64,000 nt of DNA. Source: Xestospongia muta. Taxonomy: Eukaryota > Porifera > Demospongiae > Haplosclerida > Petrosiidae. Below the pieces are notes generated by a model that saw only the letters and a list, made by a program, of their open reading frames with translations, had not been told where the DNA came from and ran no database searches. Positions 13,941 to 26,283 of the stretch are shown piece after piece; the stretch's first letter is position 1, and the number at the start of each line of letters is the position of its first letter. A program made the position numbers and the translations under genes. The DNA is taken from assembly GCA_963693285.1 (NCBI GenBank), contig OY848920.1, positions 8,468,954-8,532,953 of the forward strand, given 5' to 3'.

Positions 13941-15008
13941 ATGAATATAATTGTTTTTTGCTGTCTGTTTACTGGTATACAAATTTTACATGTGGCTAGT
14001 GAGGGGTCCTCTGTTTGTATGGCTGACTGTACTAGTCTACTAACTCCGCGTCCTCCCTCTCTCCACAAACAGTACTGTTGTATTCCTAGTAACAGTGGAA
14101 AGCAGTTTAAGTTGAAAGAAAGCAATGGAGTCAAGCTCATATTATGTCCACCATCAGTACCTACATCTTGTATCAAACATACATTTCTGTATAATTCCTG
14201 CATTGCTCTACTACAAGCCTTCCCTACTGCTACATCAGGCTATTACAGCCTCACTTTAAGTAATGGTAGTATTGTCAATGTCTACTGTGATATGGAAGGG
14301 AGTAACTGTGATGGTAAAGGAGGCTGGATGAGAGTAGGCTATCTCAACATGAGTGAACCTAATGCTACCTGTCTTCCTGGACTAATACTACAACAATATA
14401 ACAACATAGATCATGGAGTTTGTGGTATTTTTAATTCAGGAACATTTGTATCAACATCCTTTTCATCTTGAGGAAATAATTATAGTGAAGTTTGTGGTCA
14501 AATAAGAGGTTATCAGTACAGGTCACCAGATGGATTTCCACCTTTGTATGGTAGCAATGCTAGTCCAAACATTGAGAACTGTAACACATATGTTGATGGT
14601 GTTACTATTACTTATGGTAATAATCCTCGTAAACACATTTGGACTTATGCTAATGGTTTGAATGAAGGATTTGTAAATTTTAATGGTATATTAACATTAT
14701 TATGTCCATGTAATAACATTAGTACTGGAACAACTGTACCTAGTTTTGTAGGAAGTGATCACTATTGTGAGTCTGGACTACCTGCAGGACAATTTTGGGA
14801 ATCAGTATTATACTCCAATGATCCATTGTGGGATGGACAACAATGTAATGGAAATGAAGGACCATGTTGTACTAACCCCAAGATGCCATGGTTTGTTAAA
14901 ACTCGTTCAGAGAGTACAACTGACGATATTGAACTAAGAATATGTGGTAATGAAGCCTCAACTAATGAAGATACTCCTCTAGATGTTATTGAACTTTATG
15001 TAAAGTAA
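13941..15008 (+). pseudogene. FReD-like type 1 gene with a single nonsense codon
   Basis: Colinear with the intact gene at 7315 over its whole length, with the same start context and signal peptide (MNIIVFCCLFTG). The only disabling change I see is GGA to TGA at 14469-14471 (SFSS-stop-GNNYSE), about halfway through the FReD-like domain. Downstream the frame stays open to DVIELYVK at 15008. It could be a recent pseudogene, a null allele or a sequencing error; a 176-residue product would lack the C-terminal half of the domain. Confidence 0.85.
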
Positions 15009-15430
15009 CTATTTCTTGACAATTGTCTTTGTTGCCTTTTTATATTTGCATACAAACAAGCAATATTTAATATATACTTATATTGTTGTTATTAATATAC
15101 TTAATATATGGTGGTACTCCTCATATAAATATATGTAAAGTTATGTTGGTGAATTGTTTGAAGATTCTAATGTCTTATTCCATATTGTTTTATACCAGTT
15201 CAAAAATCATTTCAATATAATCACCATTGAAGATGTTGTGTCATTGTAATAAACTCAGATATTAGACTGTATCTTGTAGACTACATGGTTATTGGTGTTC
15301 ATTGTTTGTAGATTGTGTTGTTGGTTACTCCCATGTACAAATTATGTCAGCCCTGAATTTCTCTTTTTCTATATAAGTTTAGTAATTTAAGTTCAGTGCA
15401 TTGCTGGATTTAGCTAGAAAAAAACTTGTA

Positions 15431-16218
15431 ATGAATATAATTGTTTTTTGTTGTCTTGCTGGTCTACAAATTGTGGCTTGTGAGGGCTCCTCTGATTGTG
15501 TGGCTGACTGTACTAGTCTACTAACTCCATGTCCTCCCTCACTCTACGAGCAGTACTGTTGTATTCCTAGTAACAGTGGAAAGAAGTTTAAGTTGAAGGA
15601 AAGCAATGGAGTCAAGTTCATATTATGTCCACCATCAGTACCTAATCTTGTATCAAACATACATTTCTATATAATTCTTGCGTTGCTCTACTACAAGCCT
15701 TCCCTAATGCTACATCAAGATATTACAGCCTCACTTTAAGTAATGGTAGTATTGTCAATGTCTACTGTGATATGGAGGGTAGTAATTGTGATGGTAAAGG
15801 AGGCTGGATGAGAGTAGGCTATCTCAACATGAGTGAACCTAATGCTACCTGTCCTCCTGGACTAACACTACAACAATATAACAACATAGATCATGGAGTT
15901 TGTGGTGTTTCTGATTATTCAACATTTGCATCAATATCCTTTTTGTCTGGAGGAAATAATTATAGTGAGGTCTGTGGTCAAATAAGAGGTTATCAGTACA
16001 AATCACCAGATGGATTCCCACCTGTGTTAGGCAGCAAAGCAAATCTAACCATTGAGAACTGTAACACATATGTTGATGGCATTACTATTACTTATGGTAG
16101 TAATCCTCGTAAACATATCTGGACTTATGCTTGTGGTTTGAATGAAGGTTTTATAAATTTTAATGGTATATTAACATTATTATGTCCATGTAATAACATT
16201 AGTACTGGAACTACTGAT
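15431..16218 (+). pseudogene. FReD-like type 1 pseudogene, 3' truncated
   Basis: Signal peptide MNIIVFCCLAGLQIV and the type 1 region are present. A 1-bp deletion near 15645 (CCTAATC against CCTACATC region) shifts the frame. The FReD-like frame is open again from about 15772 up to NISTGTT at 16218, where the sequence switches abruptly into the upstream module of the type 2 gene at 16694. The junction shares TACTG with both parents. Confidence 0.9.
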
Positions 16219-16693
16219 TTAGTCAATCATTAAAAGTTCTGTCCATTACTCTAAATTACCTTAGTCAGTTCAAATAATGATAATTATCATAAGTTAATGT
16301 AGTAATACTACTTTACATCATGTTTTGCAACTAAAGTAAGACAGTTTTTTCCTCTTATCAGGACATGTTTACTTGACATTTGACAGGTCGTTTAGTGTAC
16401 ATTGATGGAAAAAAAACTGTCGCTTTGTCTCAGAAATGGCAGCTATAAGGAAAACAATACCAGTTCAGTTTATTCAATCTGGTGTTACATATAAATATAA
16501 GCACGTGATATGTACTAATGTACAGGTATTAATCTTTATTTTAGTATTATAGAATAAACTATTGTACATGTATTTAATAGTAAAACAGTACACAACATTT
16601 TTAAATTTATAACTGAATGTATATAATCAAAATTGGCAATTCATCAAGACTTTATGCCATTGCTTTAAAATCTATCAGTTATTTTGACTAATA

Positions 16694-17836
16694 ATGTATT
16701 TTTTGGCTATTTCCTTTCTTATACTTGTAGCTTTCATCTCTCCCATTTCAGGTGATCCTATTAAGGTGTATTGCGATAATTCATTTTGTGGTAAAGGTCC
16801 TTCTGGATCCTTAACTGAATTTTCCATTGATGTTTCTCCCATTGACGACTGCTTAACTTGCAAATTAAAGGATAATGTCGACTATAACAACTTTACAGAT
16901 TTCTATCCAACTAAATATTGTACAGGCGTCTCTAATAAATGTAATAATGGTACTGAAATTTTTATTGAAGGACTCTTAGAACAGCTAAAAGCTATCTCTG
17001 AGTTCCTTTACTCATATCCTACTGGGTGTTTAGAGATTCTACAGAGGAATAACCTAGCTACATCAGGCTATTACACAATACGAGCTCCTAATGATTCTTT
17101 TATCTCAGTCTACTGTGATATGGAGGGTAGTAACTGCAATGGTCAAGGAGGCTGGATGAGAATAGGCTACCTCAACATGAGTGAACCTGGTGCTACCTGT
17201 CCTCTTGGACTAGCACTACGACAATATAACAACATAGATCATGGAGTTTGTGGTATTTTTAATTCTGGAACATTTGTATCAACATCCTTTTCATCTGGAG
17301 GAAATAATTATAGTGAAGTTTGTGGTCAAATAAGAGGTTATCAGTACAAATCACCAGATGGATTCCCACCTGTGTTAGACAGCAAAGCAAATCTAACCAT
17401 TGAGAACTGTAACACATATGTTGATGGCATTACTATTACTTATGGTAGTAATCCTCGTAAACATATCTGGACTTATGCTTGTGGTTTGAATGAAGGTTTT
17501 ATAAATTTTAATGGTATACTAACATTATTATGTCCATGTAATAACATTAGTACTGGAACAATTGTACCTAGTTTTGTAGGAAGTGATCACTATTGTGAAT
17601 CTGGATTACCTGCAGGACAATTTTGGCAATCAGTCTTATACTCCAATGATCCATTGTGGGATGGACAACAATGTAATGGAAATGAAGGACCATGTTGTAC
17701 TAACCCTATGATGCCATGGTTTATTAAGACTCTCAATGAGACTACCACCGAAGATATTGAATTAAGGGTGTGTGCAAGTCAAGGTTATAATGATGAAGAT
17801 ATCCCTCTGGATATTATTGAACTTTATGTTAGGTAG
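16694..17836 (+). CDS. Secreted fibrinogen-related (FReD-like) protein, type 2 (second copy)
   Basis: Intact, 380 residues, near-identical to the gene at 11978. Signal peptide MYFLAISFLILVAF. Same type 2 N-terminal Cys pattern. Differences cluster in the FReD-like domain: residues after YLNMSEP read GATCPLGLALRQ, and the segment HGVCGIFNSGTFVSTS is of type 1 flavour, which suggests patchy gene conversion. C-terminal end IIELYVR. The 3' flank is shared with the copy at 8805. No intron is seen. Confidence 0.9.
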   Translation: MYFLAISFLILVAFISPISGDPIKVYCDNSFCGKGPSGSLTEFSIDVSPIDDCLTCKLKDNVDYNNFTDFYPTKYCTGVSNKCNNGTEIFIEGLLEQLKAISEFLYSYPTGCLEILQRNNLATSGYYTIRAPNDSFISVYCDMEGSNCNGQGGWMRIGYLNMSEPGATCPLGLALRQYNNIDHGVCGIFNSGTFVSTSFSSGGNNYSEVCGQIRGYQYKSPDGFPPVLDSKANLTIENCNTYVDGITITYGSNPRKHIWTYACGLNEGFINFNGILTLLCPCNNISTGTIVPSFVGSDHYCESGLPAGQFWQSVLYSNDPLWDGQQCNGNEGPCCTNPMMPWFIKTLNETTTEDIELRVCASQGYNDEDIPLDIIELYVR

Positions 17837-18247
17837 CTATATTTGTTGATAATTGTCTTCCTTTTATTTCTATATTTGCATACAAACAAGAATACTTAAT
17901 ACATAGTCATAATGTTGTTACTAATATACTTAATCTAGTGGTACTCCTCATTAAACATATGTAAAGTTATGTTGGTGAATTGTTTGAAGATTCTAATGTC
18001 TTATTCCTTAATATTTTATACCAGTTCATAAATCATCTCAATCCTTGAAGATGTTGTGTCATTGTAATAAACTCAGATATTAGACTGTACCTAGTAGACT
18101 ACATGGTTATTGGTGTTCATTGTTTGTAGATTTTGTTGTTGGTTACTCCCTTGTACAAATTATATCAGCCCTGAATTTCTCTTTTTCTATACAAGTTTAG
18201 TGATTTAAGTTCAGTGCAGTGCTGGGCTTAGCTAGAAAAAGCTTATA

Positions 18248-19239
18248 ATGAATATAATTGTTTTTTATAGTCTAATTGCTGGTCTACAAATTGTGGCTAG
18301 TGAGGGCTCATCTATTTGTATGGTTGACTGTACTAGTCTACTAACTCCACGTCCTCCCTCACTCACGAGCAATACTGTTGTATTCCTAGTAACAGTGGAA
18401 AGACATTTACTGTGCATGAAAGAAAAAGATCGAGTCAGTTTCATATTATGTCCACTATCAGTACCTACATCTTGTATCAAACATAATTCCTGCATTGCTC
18501 TACTACAAGCCTTCCCTAATGCTACATCAGGATATTACAGACTCACTTTAATTAAGTAATGGTAGTATTGTCAATGTCTACTGTGATATGGAGGGTAGTA
18601 ACTGTGATGGTAAAGGAGGCTGGATGAGAGTAGGCTACCTCAACATGAGTGAACCTAATGCTACCTGTCCTCTTGGACTAACACTATGACAATATAACAA
18701 CATAGATCATGGAGTTTGTGGTGTTTCTGATTATTCAACATTTGCATCAATATCCTTTTCGTCTGGAGGAAGTAATTATAGTGAAGTTTGTGGTCAAATA
18801 AGAGGTTATCAGTACAAATCACCAGACGCATTCCCACCTGTGTTAAGCAGCAAAGCAAATCTAACCATTGAGAACTGTAACACATATGTTGATGGCATTA
18901 CTATTACTTATGGTAGTAATCCTCGTAAACATATCTGGACTTATGCTTGTGGTATGAATGAAGGTTTTATAAATTTTAATGGTATACTAACATTATTATG
19001 TCCATGTAATAACATTAGTACTGGAACAACTGTGCTTAGTTTTGTAGGAAGTGATCACTATTGTGAATCTGGATTACCTGCAGGACAATTTTGGCAATCA
19101 GTCTTATACTCCAATGATCCATTGTGGGATGGACAACAATGTAATGGAAATGAAGGACCATGAACTAAGAGTGTGCACAAGTCAAGGTTATAATGATGAA
19201 GATGTCCCTCTGGATATTATTGAACTTAATGTTAGGTAG
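18248..19239 (+). pseudogene. FReD-like type 1 pseudogene, duplicate of 10263
   Basis: Carries the same lesions as the copy at 10263: the 2-bp loss (CTCACTCACGAGC), the TTTAATTAAG insertion, the TGA at 18687-18689 and the lost CCTNP segment. It adds a few private changes (for example, GGAAATGAAGGACCATGA keeps one more base). Upstream and downstream flanks are also duplicated, so about 17836-19940 copies about 9851-11960. Confidence 0.9.
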
Positions 19240-19942
19240 TCCATTTCTTGACAACTCTCCATAATGTTTTATACCATTCATAAATCATTTCAATATAGTC
19301 ACCATTGAAGATATTGTATCATTTGTAATAAACTCAAATATTAGACTAATCTAAGACTATGGTTATAGATGTTAATTGTTTGTACATTGCATTGTTGTTT
19401 AGTCCCTTGTACAATTTATAATGTTAGATCTGAATTTTTCTTTTATAAGCTCAGTGATTTATGTTAAGTTATAGTTCTTTTTACTGATTTAGTCAATCAT
19501 TAAAAGTTCGGTCCATTACTCTAAATTACCTTAGTCAGTTCAAATAATGATAATTATCATAAGTTAATGTAGTAATACCACTTTACATCATGTTTTGCAA
19601 CTAAAGTAAGACAGTTTTTTCCTCTTATCAGGACATGTTTACTTGACATTTGACAGGTCGTTTAGTGTACATTGATGGAAAAAAAACTGTCGCTTTGTCT
19701 CAGAAATGGCAGCTATAAGGAAAACAATACCAGTTCAGTTTATTCAATCTGGTGTTACATATAAATATAAGCACGTGATATGTACTAATGTACAGGTATT
19801 AATCTTTATTTTAGTATTATAGAATAAACTATTGTACATGTATTTAATAGTAAAACAGTACACAACATTTTTTAATTTATAACTGAATGTATATAAACAA
19901 AATTGGCAATTCATTAAAATCTATCAGTTATTTTGACTAATA

Positions 19943-20131
19943 ATGTATTTTTTGGCTATTTCCTTTCTTATACTTGTAGCTTTCATCTCTTCCATTTCAG
20001 GTGATCCTATTAAGGTGTATTGCGATAATTCTTTTTGTGGTAAAGGTCCGGATCCTTCTGAATCCTTAACTGAGTTTTCTGTTAATGTTTCTCCCATTGA
20101 TCAGATGATCAGGATAACAACATTACTGTAG
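19943..20131 (+). pseudogene. FReD-like type 2 gene, N-terminal fragment
   Basis: Starts exactly like the type 2 genes (MYFLAISFLILVAFIS, GDPIKVYCDNSFCGKG), then has a small insertion (DPSE) and departs from the family at about 20100 (VSPIDQMIRI...). Only about 52 of 380 residues are present. It marks the right-hand end of the array, next to the convergent gene N1. Confidence 0.85.
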
Positions 20132-20442
20132 CAACAACATATATATCACCATAGCAACATTATCATAGCAACATTATCAATGACCACAAGGCCGATTATT
20201 GTTTTAAAATTAAAATCAATACTTTAATGTGAATGGCATTAATTTTAGCAAGATCGACACAAGGTTTTTGTTATTCCATCAAATTGAAAATGATGTAAAA
20301 AGCAAACTGAAATGTAAGTAAAATAGCAAACTGCTCTAACTAATTATATCATATGCATATACTATACAATGTTATTGTTTAAAGTAGTAAAGACAGTTAG
20401 CAAAAACTCAAACAAAAATTAAATGCAGTAGTAAATTGATAA

Positions 20443-23400
20443 TTAAGAAGCATCACCAAAAGATAGTCTCTCTTTAATAAACTGATAACTGTCTAACTTC
20501 TCGCAAGTCTGTTCATGTTGTTTGGATACCTTCAGTGTCTTTATTGTGGTATTTTTGTCAAGTGCAGTACAAATTGTCCTGATATCATCGTCATTCAGTG
20601 AAGTATAGTCGAGGTGAAGTTCTCCCAGTGATTTAGTTGTCATTATTAGTTCTGCTATTACACTACTACTTTCTGAGGTGATCTGAGGATTATAGCTGAC
20701 ATCCAACTTTCTTAGCGTTTAGTTTTTAGTGAGACCTTCACACAGATATCGGACACCATTATCAGTAATATCACAATAGGAGAGAATTAGTTCTTTAATT
20801 ATCTTGTTAACTTTCAATATTTCAGACAAGTGAGTAATGTCTTCATCTGTGATGGTAGCAATTGACAACCACAGCTCTATTAGTGAAGAATTTTGAGAGA
20901 GGCCATCACTGATTTGTTTGATTCCACCGAAAAGTGGGGAAGAGTCGAAATGTAGTCTCTGCAATATATTTTTAGAGAGAATCTCTGACAATGTCGACAT
21001 GCACAAACTATCTAACGGTGTCTCCCATACATCAAGTTTCTCTATTGCGCACTCATTGAGATTGTTAATTATGATTAGAAAACTTTCGGAAGATGATCTC
21101 CAAAGACAAATTGACCACTTTTTTTCTGTTTGATCTTTGTTTGTTAATTTATGTACGACATCTTTACATTGTTCGTAAGTTGGAGAAAAGAGTAAAACAC
21201 TTTTGTCATCATTTCTCCACTCAACTCTTTGAGCATGACCTGTTATAAAAGAGAGTTAGTTTGTTACATAGTACAGACATAGTAATAAATTATATGATGG
21301 AACAAGTACAATGCATTGATATTATATTGATATTATATTGGCTTATATCTAACCCAATGCATCCAAACATCTGTTACAATGAATGTGCATAGTAAAATTC
21401 TCTTGGGATAAGCAATTATATTGAGTACTTGAGCTATATAATTACAAGGCACATTTTTCTTTTTGTCTAAGGAAACATAATATATACTATAAGTTTATAT
21501 AGTCGAGCTATTTGATTACAAGGCACATTTTTCTTTTTGTCTAAGGAAACATAATATACTATAAATATTTATCCACAGTCTACATTCCATAAGATATCAT
21601 GTCATACGTCATATCCCTACATGGGAAAGATATGACAAATATATTCACTCCCTATCATAATTATAGACAACTGTTACAATAGATTATCATAACAATATAA
21701 ATGTACACATAACATAGGAGGGTCATCTCACCTCTCATATAATGAGATTCACAGTGTACACATGCAAATATTTCCTTACACATTGACATGCAGGTATTTC
21801 CTGTGAACAATGTGGGAAGTTAATGTTGCATGTGCCACAGTAGCTTCCCACATAGTTCACTGAACAGTTCATCATTGATACACATACTAGATGGTTCAAT
21901 GTCATATTGCATTACCTACATTTAGTCATCTAGTATGTTTGACATATGACTATACTCATAAGTTTATAGCTATAATAATTCTTATACCTTTTGCATTATC
22001 CAAACGTTTATCATCAACAGAATTTTCATCATCTGAATCTTTTAAGTGATCTTTGGATGCTGATAATAGAGTCTCTGTACATATTAGTAATTATAAGAAT
22101 AATAATTTTATGTATTACTACCTGTGTTTTCACTGATGAACTCCTCTTCCACTTGGCTAGACTTTGCTTGGGTATCCTCAATGTTGTTGGCAGTTGATTG
22201 TTTCAGAGCCTTTGGAATAAATGCTAGATCTGGTAAAAATGCCACATCATATTAAGTTGGAACAATACCCATTATACCTTTTAAGCTTTGCTTCAACTTC
22301 TCAATCTGTTCATCTCGACGTCCTAGTTGCAAAGTCAATGACGTAATGATCTCTTGCAGAGTCTCTATTTCTCTTTGTCCCTCAGCAGATAATGCCAGTA
22401 ACTTTTCCTCAGTAACTAATTATAAGAAGAAAACAAGAATTAATTGCATATTAAGTCTAGGTACAGTGACATAGCTAAGACTTGTAAATTAATGGCAATA
22501 GAATGGTGTAAAATCTAAGCACACCAATTATGGTTTGCATTACAAGACTATAGAAAAATATTGAATTATAGGTTTATAGCTAATAACAAAAGTGCTGTAC
22601 TCTGCACTGGTACCAATGAATAGAAGTGTTATTAATAATAAGGCCATATCTACATCCTGGCAGAAAATGCAATAGTTTAATGTAAAATAATACAATGCCC
22701 TAGTCCCGAATCCCTAAACTTTGAAACTTAATGTAATAATATCATATTAGAGTATGGCTTTTTCTGCCATGACTCTAGCCACAGCATAATAACAATAATT
22801 CATAAAGATTGCATGCATAAATAAGACCGCAAGTGATACCTGGAAATGACAGAAAAGAGACACTTTTGGCCTCGATCAGGTATATGGACATTAATATAAT
22901 AGTGGTTTTGTTGTTTTGTAGCATATTCTAAAGATATTAAACCGTCCTTTTTAAGGAGATTTCAATATTATTGTGCTAATAGACAGACAGACAGACAAAA
23001 TCAGTTGCTTAATCCTACTATGCTGACTTTGCATGTGAGCAATATTCATAACAATCAATACAATTCCAAAACAGTTATTGTATAATTTTAACTGTTTTGG
23101 AATTATAATATAACCTTTACAAATACCTTTTGTTTGTCTGATAATAGAATCTATTTCCATAGACTTTTTTCTGCTGATGGTTTGTTCTAGTTCCAGTCGA
23201 CTTATCAACTCTTTTGTATTCTTTTCTACAATAGCCCTAATTTCCTATAACAACAAACAACACATGTAGCAACTGTTGTCTGAGCTCTTACCAGATCTCT
23301 TTTATATTTGTCAAAAACAGTGAAGTAGCCGAAAGTTAATTTGATCACACCTGACTGCTTTAGCAAATCAAAACTCTCCTCTGCTATCATTAGTAGAATA

Positions 23401-24887
23401 TCCATCATATGGTGTGGAGCATAACAGGTAACAATGATGGAGTTGCCTTCACTGATAGTTCTAACTTGGACAGAATCAGCCATATCTTTAAATGCTTTTG
23501 ACAGCAAATTTTTTATATCATTGAGAGTGTATTCATCAGGTTCCCAATCCAGGACAAACACAATAGTGTTACAGGTGAGATGACTACAAAAAGTTATGTT
23601 AAACGTCTGTTCAAAACATATTTTAGCTTTTATTTCCTTGCAAAATTTAGTAACTTCTGTTTTGAATGTTGTAATTTGTTCGTTGGCCTCCCTGACTTTG
23701 TAGTGATCAGCTATGGCTTTCAAACAGCCAACATTAATAATGGTACATCTGTCTCGAACAACTTCCATAACAGCATTAAATGATTTGGCTGAAGACAATC
23801 GAGATCTGAGCTCTGGATACACATTTTTAAGATACTCCTGGAGATCTGTTAGTGAAGTAATACTAGATTCGATGAGAGGTGAAACAGTAACAAAAAGTTC
23901 TCCAAAGGCTACTTTCATCTCTTCAAAATCACACTGATATGTTCGATTAAGAGTAACATGTAAAGAAATAATTGGATCTATAAAGTAAAATGTGGATTAA
24001 TGTTAAGTGTATACATATTTATTTACTATACTCTTTGAGTATATCTTTAGCAACAGGTACTGCTTGTTCAGACATCAGTAGGACATTAGCAAATATTGCT
24101 AACATATTAGGATCTTCATACACTGTAGTACACAGTGTTCTCAATGGACCATCACCTAATACACATCCCAATCCAATGACTTCATCTAATGTCTCCTTAG
24201 GGATCACCTTTTCTTTATATAATGTCTGAACAACATCCACAGGAAGAGAAAGTGATGAAAGTCTACCAGAGAATTTCTGCAATGTTTGACAAGCTTGAGT
24301 TGACAATTTTTCTATTAAAAATAAGAAAAAACGATTAACAACAGAGAAATTGGGTCACATGGACTTGTTTCAAAGTCTCTATACCAATATAATGGGAAAG
24401 ATATCTGTTTCAAAATCATACTATAATGAATTATCAATTATCATGCAAATTCTCTCACTGTAAGAATTCAACAGAAATATTCTACTTACTTCTAGTTAAG
24501 TATTCACGTATTTCAGTAGCTTTCTTGTTATTATTAACAATAGGACTCTTAATAGCATCAATAACTGTCTTCCATGTAATAAGATGTGACTCGAGCTCAG
24601 TAGTAGTAGTTAACCAGTTGTGAATGACTTGATCAAGTTTGACAGTATTGCTTACTTGACTATTTGATAAACCATCTAAAAAATTCTCCTTAACCCTAAG
24701 GCTTAAACCAATCTCACGCCATTTGGCATCAATATCAGCTAAGACTTTGAGCAGTTCATCTTTAGTGGGAGTCTCCTTTATGATATCTGAAATATCTAAG
24801 AAATAGAGAGAATCAAATAATTAGAGTGATCAACAGTTGCATAAAGTTTTTTGTCTCACCTAGTTGATTCAGTTGCTTTGCAGCCAT
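20443..24887 (-). CDS. N1: Death - CARD-like - unknown domain - coiled coil - LRR protein, stop in LRR
   Basis: Minus-strand exons: 24887-24860 (MAAKQLNQL), 24795-24490 (Death domain: KWREIGLSL, FLDGLSNSQ, WKTVIDAIKSPIVNNNKKA), 24311-24027 (CARD-like helices: LSLPVDVVQTLY, VIPKETLDEV, ILKEYS), 23977-23292 (unknown domain: CTIINVGCLKAI, VFVLDWEPDEYTL, EGNSIIVTCYAPHHMMDILL), 23244-23127 and 22415-22278 (coiled coil), about 22229-22123 and about 22077-21988 (acidic linkers), 21239-20443 (RNI-type LRRs). Phases I checked between consecutive exons agree. In the last exon a CAA-to-TAA change at 20718-20720 (TKN-stop-TLRKL) breaks the LRRs; the frame continues to 20443. A cytosolic sensor/adaptor is likely by family. 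No NACHT is present. Convergent with the FReD-like array. Confidence 0.8.
23062..23104. repeat. Perfect 15-bp inverted repeat
   Basis: AATTCCAAAACAGTT at 23062-23076 and its exact reverse complement at 23090-23104, with a 13-bp AT-rich loop, inside an N1 intron. A hairpin or a footprint of a small element. Confidence 0.7.
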
Positions 24888-25655
24888 CTACTTAGGAATC
24901 TCTGATCAACGACAAACTGTTACGCATTATTTATGTTGTTCTTAGAAATCCCACCCCTAAAGCGTGGGGTGTAACGAAGTTATGGGCTGGTACAGTATTG
25001 AATGTACGTTGTAAATTCGATAATCGAAATGAATGTCCCTCCTCGGCCACGGTAGGCAGTGAAATGTAATATTGTGATTTCCAATTTCTGCATTCAGTAA
25101 ACTCTACTTTCATATAGCAAACCTACCTGATTGCACACGATAGGATGGTCAGTTATATATCGATACGCCATGTTTAATAATTAATGAATCTATCTTTCTT
25201 CATGTTGACTTCATCTCAGAATTAGAATAATAAATGAGCAATGACTTACATTCTCTAATCTGGTGATAGGCATCAGCCTAAAGTCTGCATGGCTGGTAAC
25301 TGTTTGATTTGGTTGTTTGTATTTATGCTGTTATATTGATGTAAATTGTGAACATATTCTTGGTTACACATGAAGTAAAGTTTGCTTTAAAAGAGTCAGA
25401 TTAAATAAATGTGCTATATGCTGTGTAATGTAAAAATTGATTGGTTAATTGATTTAATCAATATATATATATATATATATTTATACATTAATTAATGCAA
25501 ACTGATTGAAAGTAAATATGATACTGTTTTTGAATACTAATATACTATAGCTATGGAATTAACTGTTTATTAATGTTTCAATCCTATGCAATGTAAATGG
25601 CTTGAACAGTAAATTCTATAGTGCATTAGTAATGAAATTAAAACATTATCTTTGT
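24888..25655. other. Intergenic, nothing clear
   Basis: Presumably holds the N1 promoter (minus strand). Contains a (AT)n run at about 25461-25481. No convincing exon on either strand. Confidence 0.5.
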
Positions 25656-25873
25656 TTTAGTTGTAGTTTCATCATTTTCACTAATAACTAACTATTATTG
25701 TTCACGTTCAACAACTTGTTGTCAACTATAACTTTGAGTTAAGGAAGTATTAATGTACTAGACAATTTGTACATATATCTTGAGTAAATAATTTTACAAA
25801 TCAGTACTGTCTCTTATGTTTTCTTGTTCATGAAAATAATTGTCAACATGTCACAATGTACATGTTGTAACGG
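25656..25873. repeat. Segmental duplicate, copy 3 (partial)
   Basis: Matches the left part of the block at 3490 and 6020 (TAGTTTCATCATTTTCACTA ... CATGTCACAATGTACATG). It ends abruptly at 25871, fused to the middle of a FReD-like domain. Confidence 0.8.
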
Positions 25874-26283
25874 ATTCCCACCTGTGTTAGGCAGCAAAGC
25901 AGATTTAACCATTGAGAACTGTAACACATATGTTGATGGCGTTACTATTACTTATGGTTGTAATCCTCGTAAACATATCTGGACTTATGCTTGTGGTTTG
26001 AATCAAGGTTTTATAAATTTTAATGGTATACTAACATTATTATGTCCATGTAATAATATTAGCACTGGAACAACTGTGCCTAGTTTTGTAGGAAGTGATC
26101 ACTATTGTGAATCTGGATTACCTGCAGGACAATTTTAGCAATCAGTCTTATACTCCAATGACCCATTGTAGGATGGACAACAATGTAATGGAAATGAAGG
26201 ACCATGAACTAAGAGTGTGCACAAGTCAAGGTTATAATGATGAAGATGTCCCTCTGGATATTATTGAACTTTATGTTAGGTAG
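25871..26283 (+). pseudogene. FReD-like pseudogene, C-terminal part only
   Basis: Begins mid-domain at GFPPVLGSKADL and runs to IIELYVR at 26283. It has TGG-to-TAG stops at about 26136 and 26168 and the same CCTNP-region deletion as the copies at 10263 and 18248. The 3' flank and the type 2 upstream module follow (to 27001), so it is the left end of another array unit. Confidence 0.85.

Noticed and set aside
24931..25113. 60-codon minus-strand frame upstream of N1
   Set aside because: No similarity to any family here, no splice context; likely chance.
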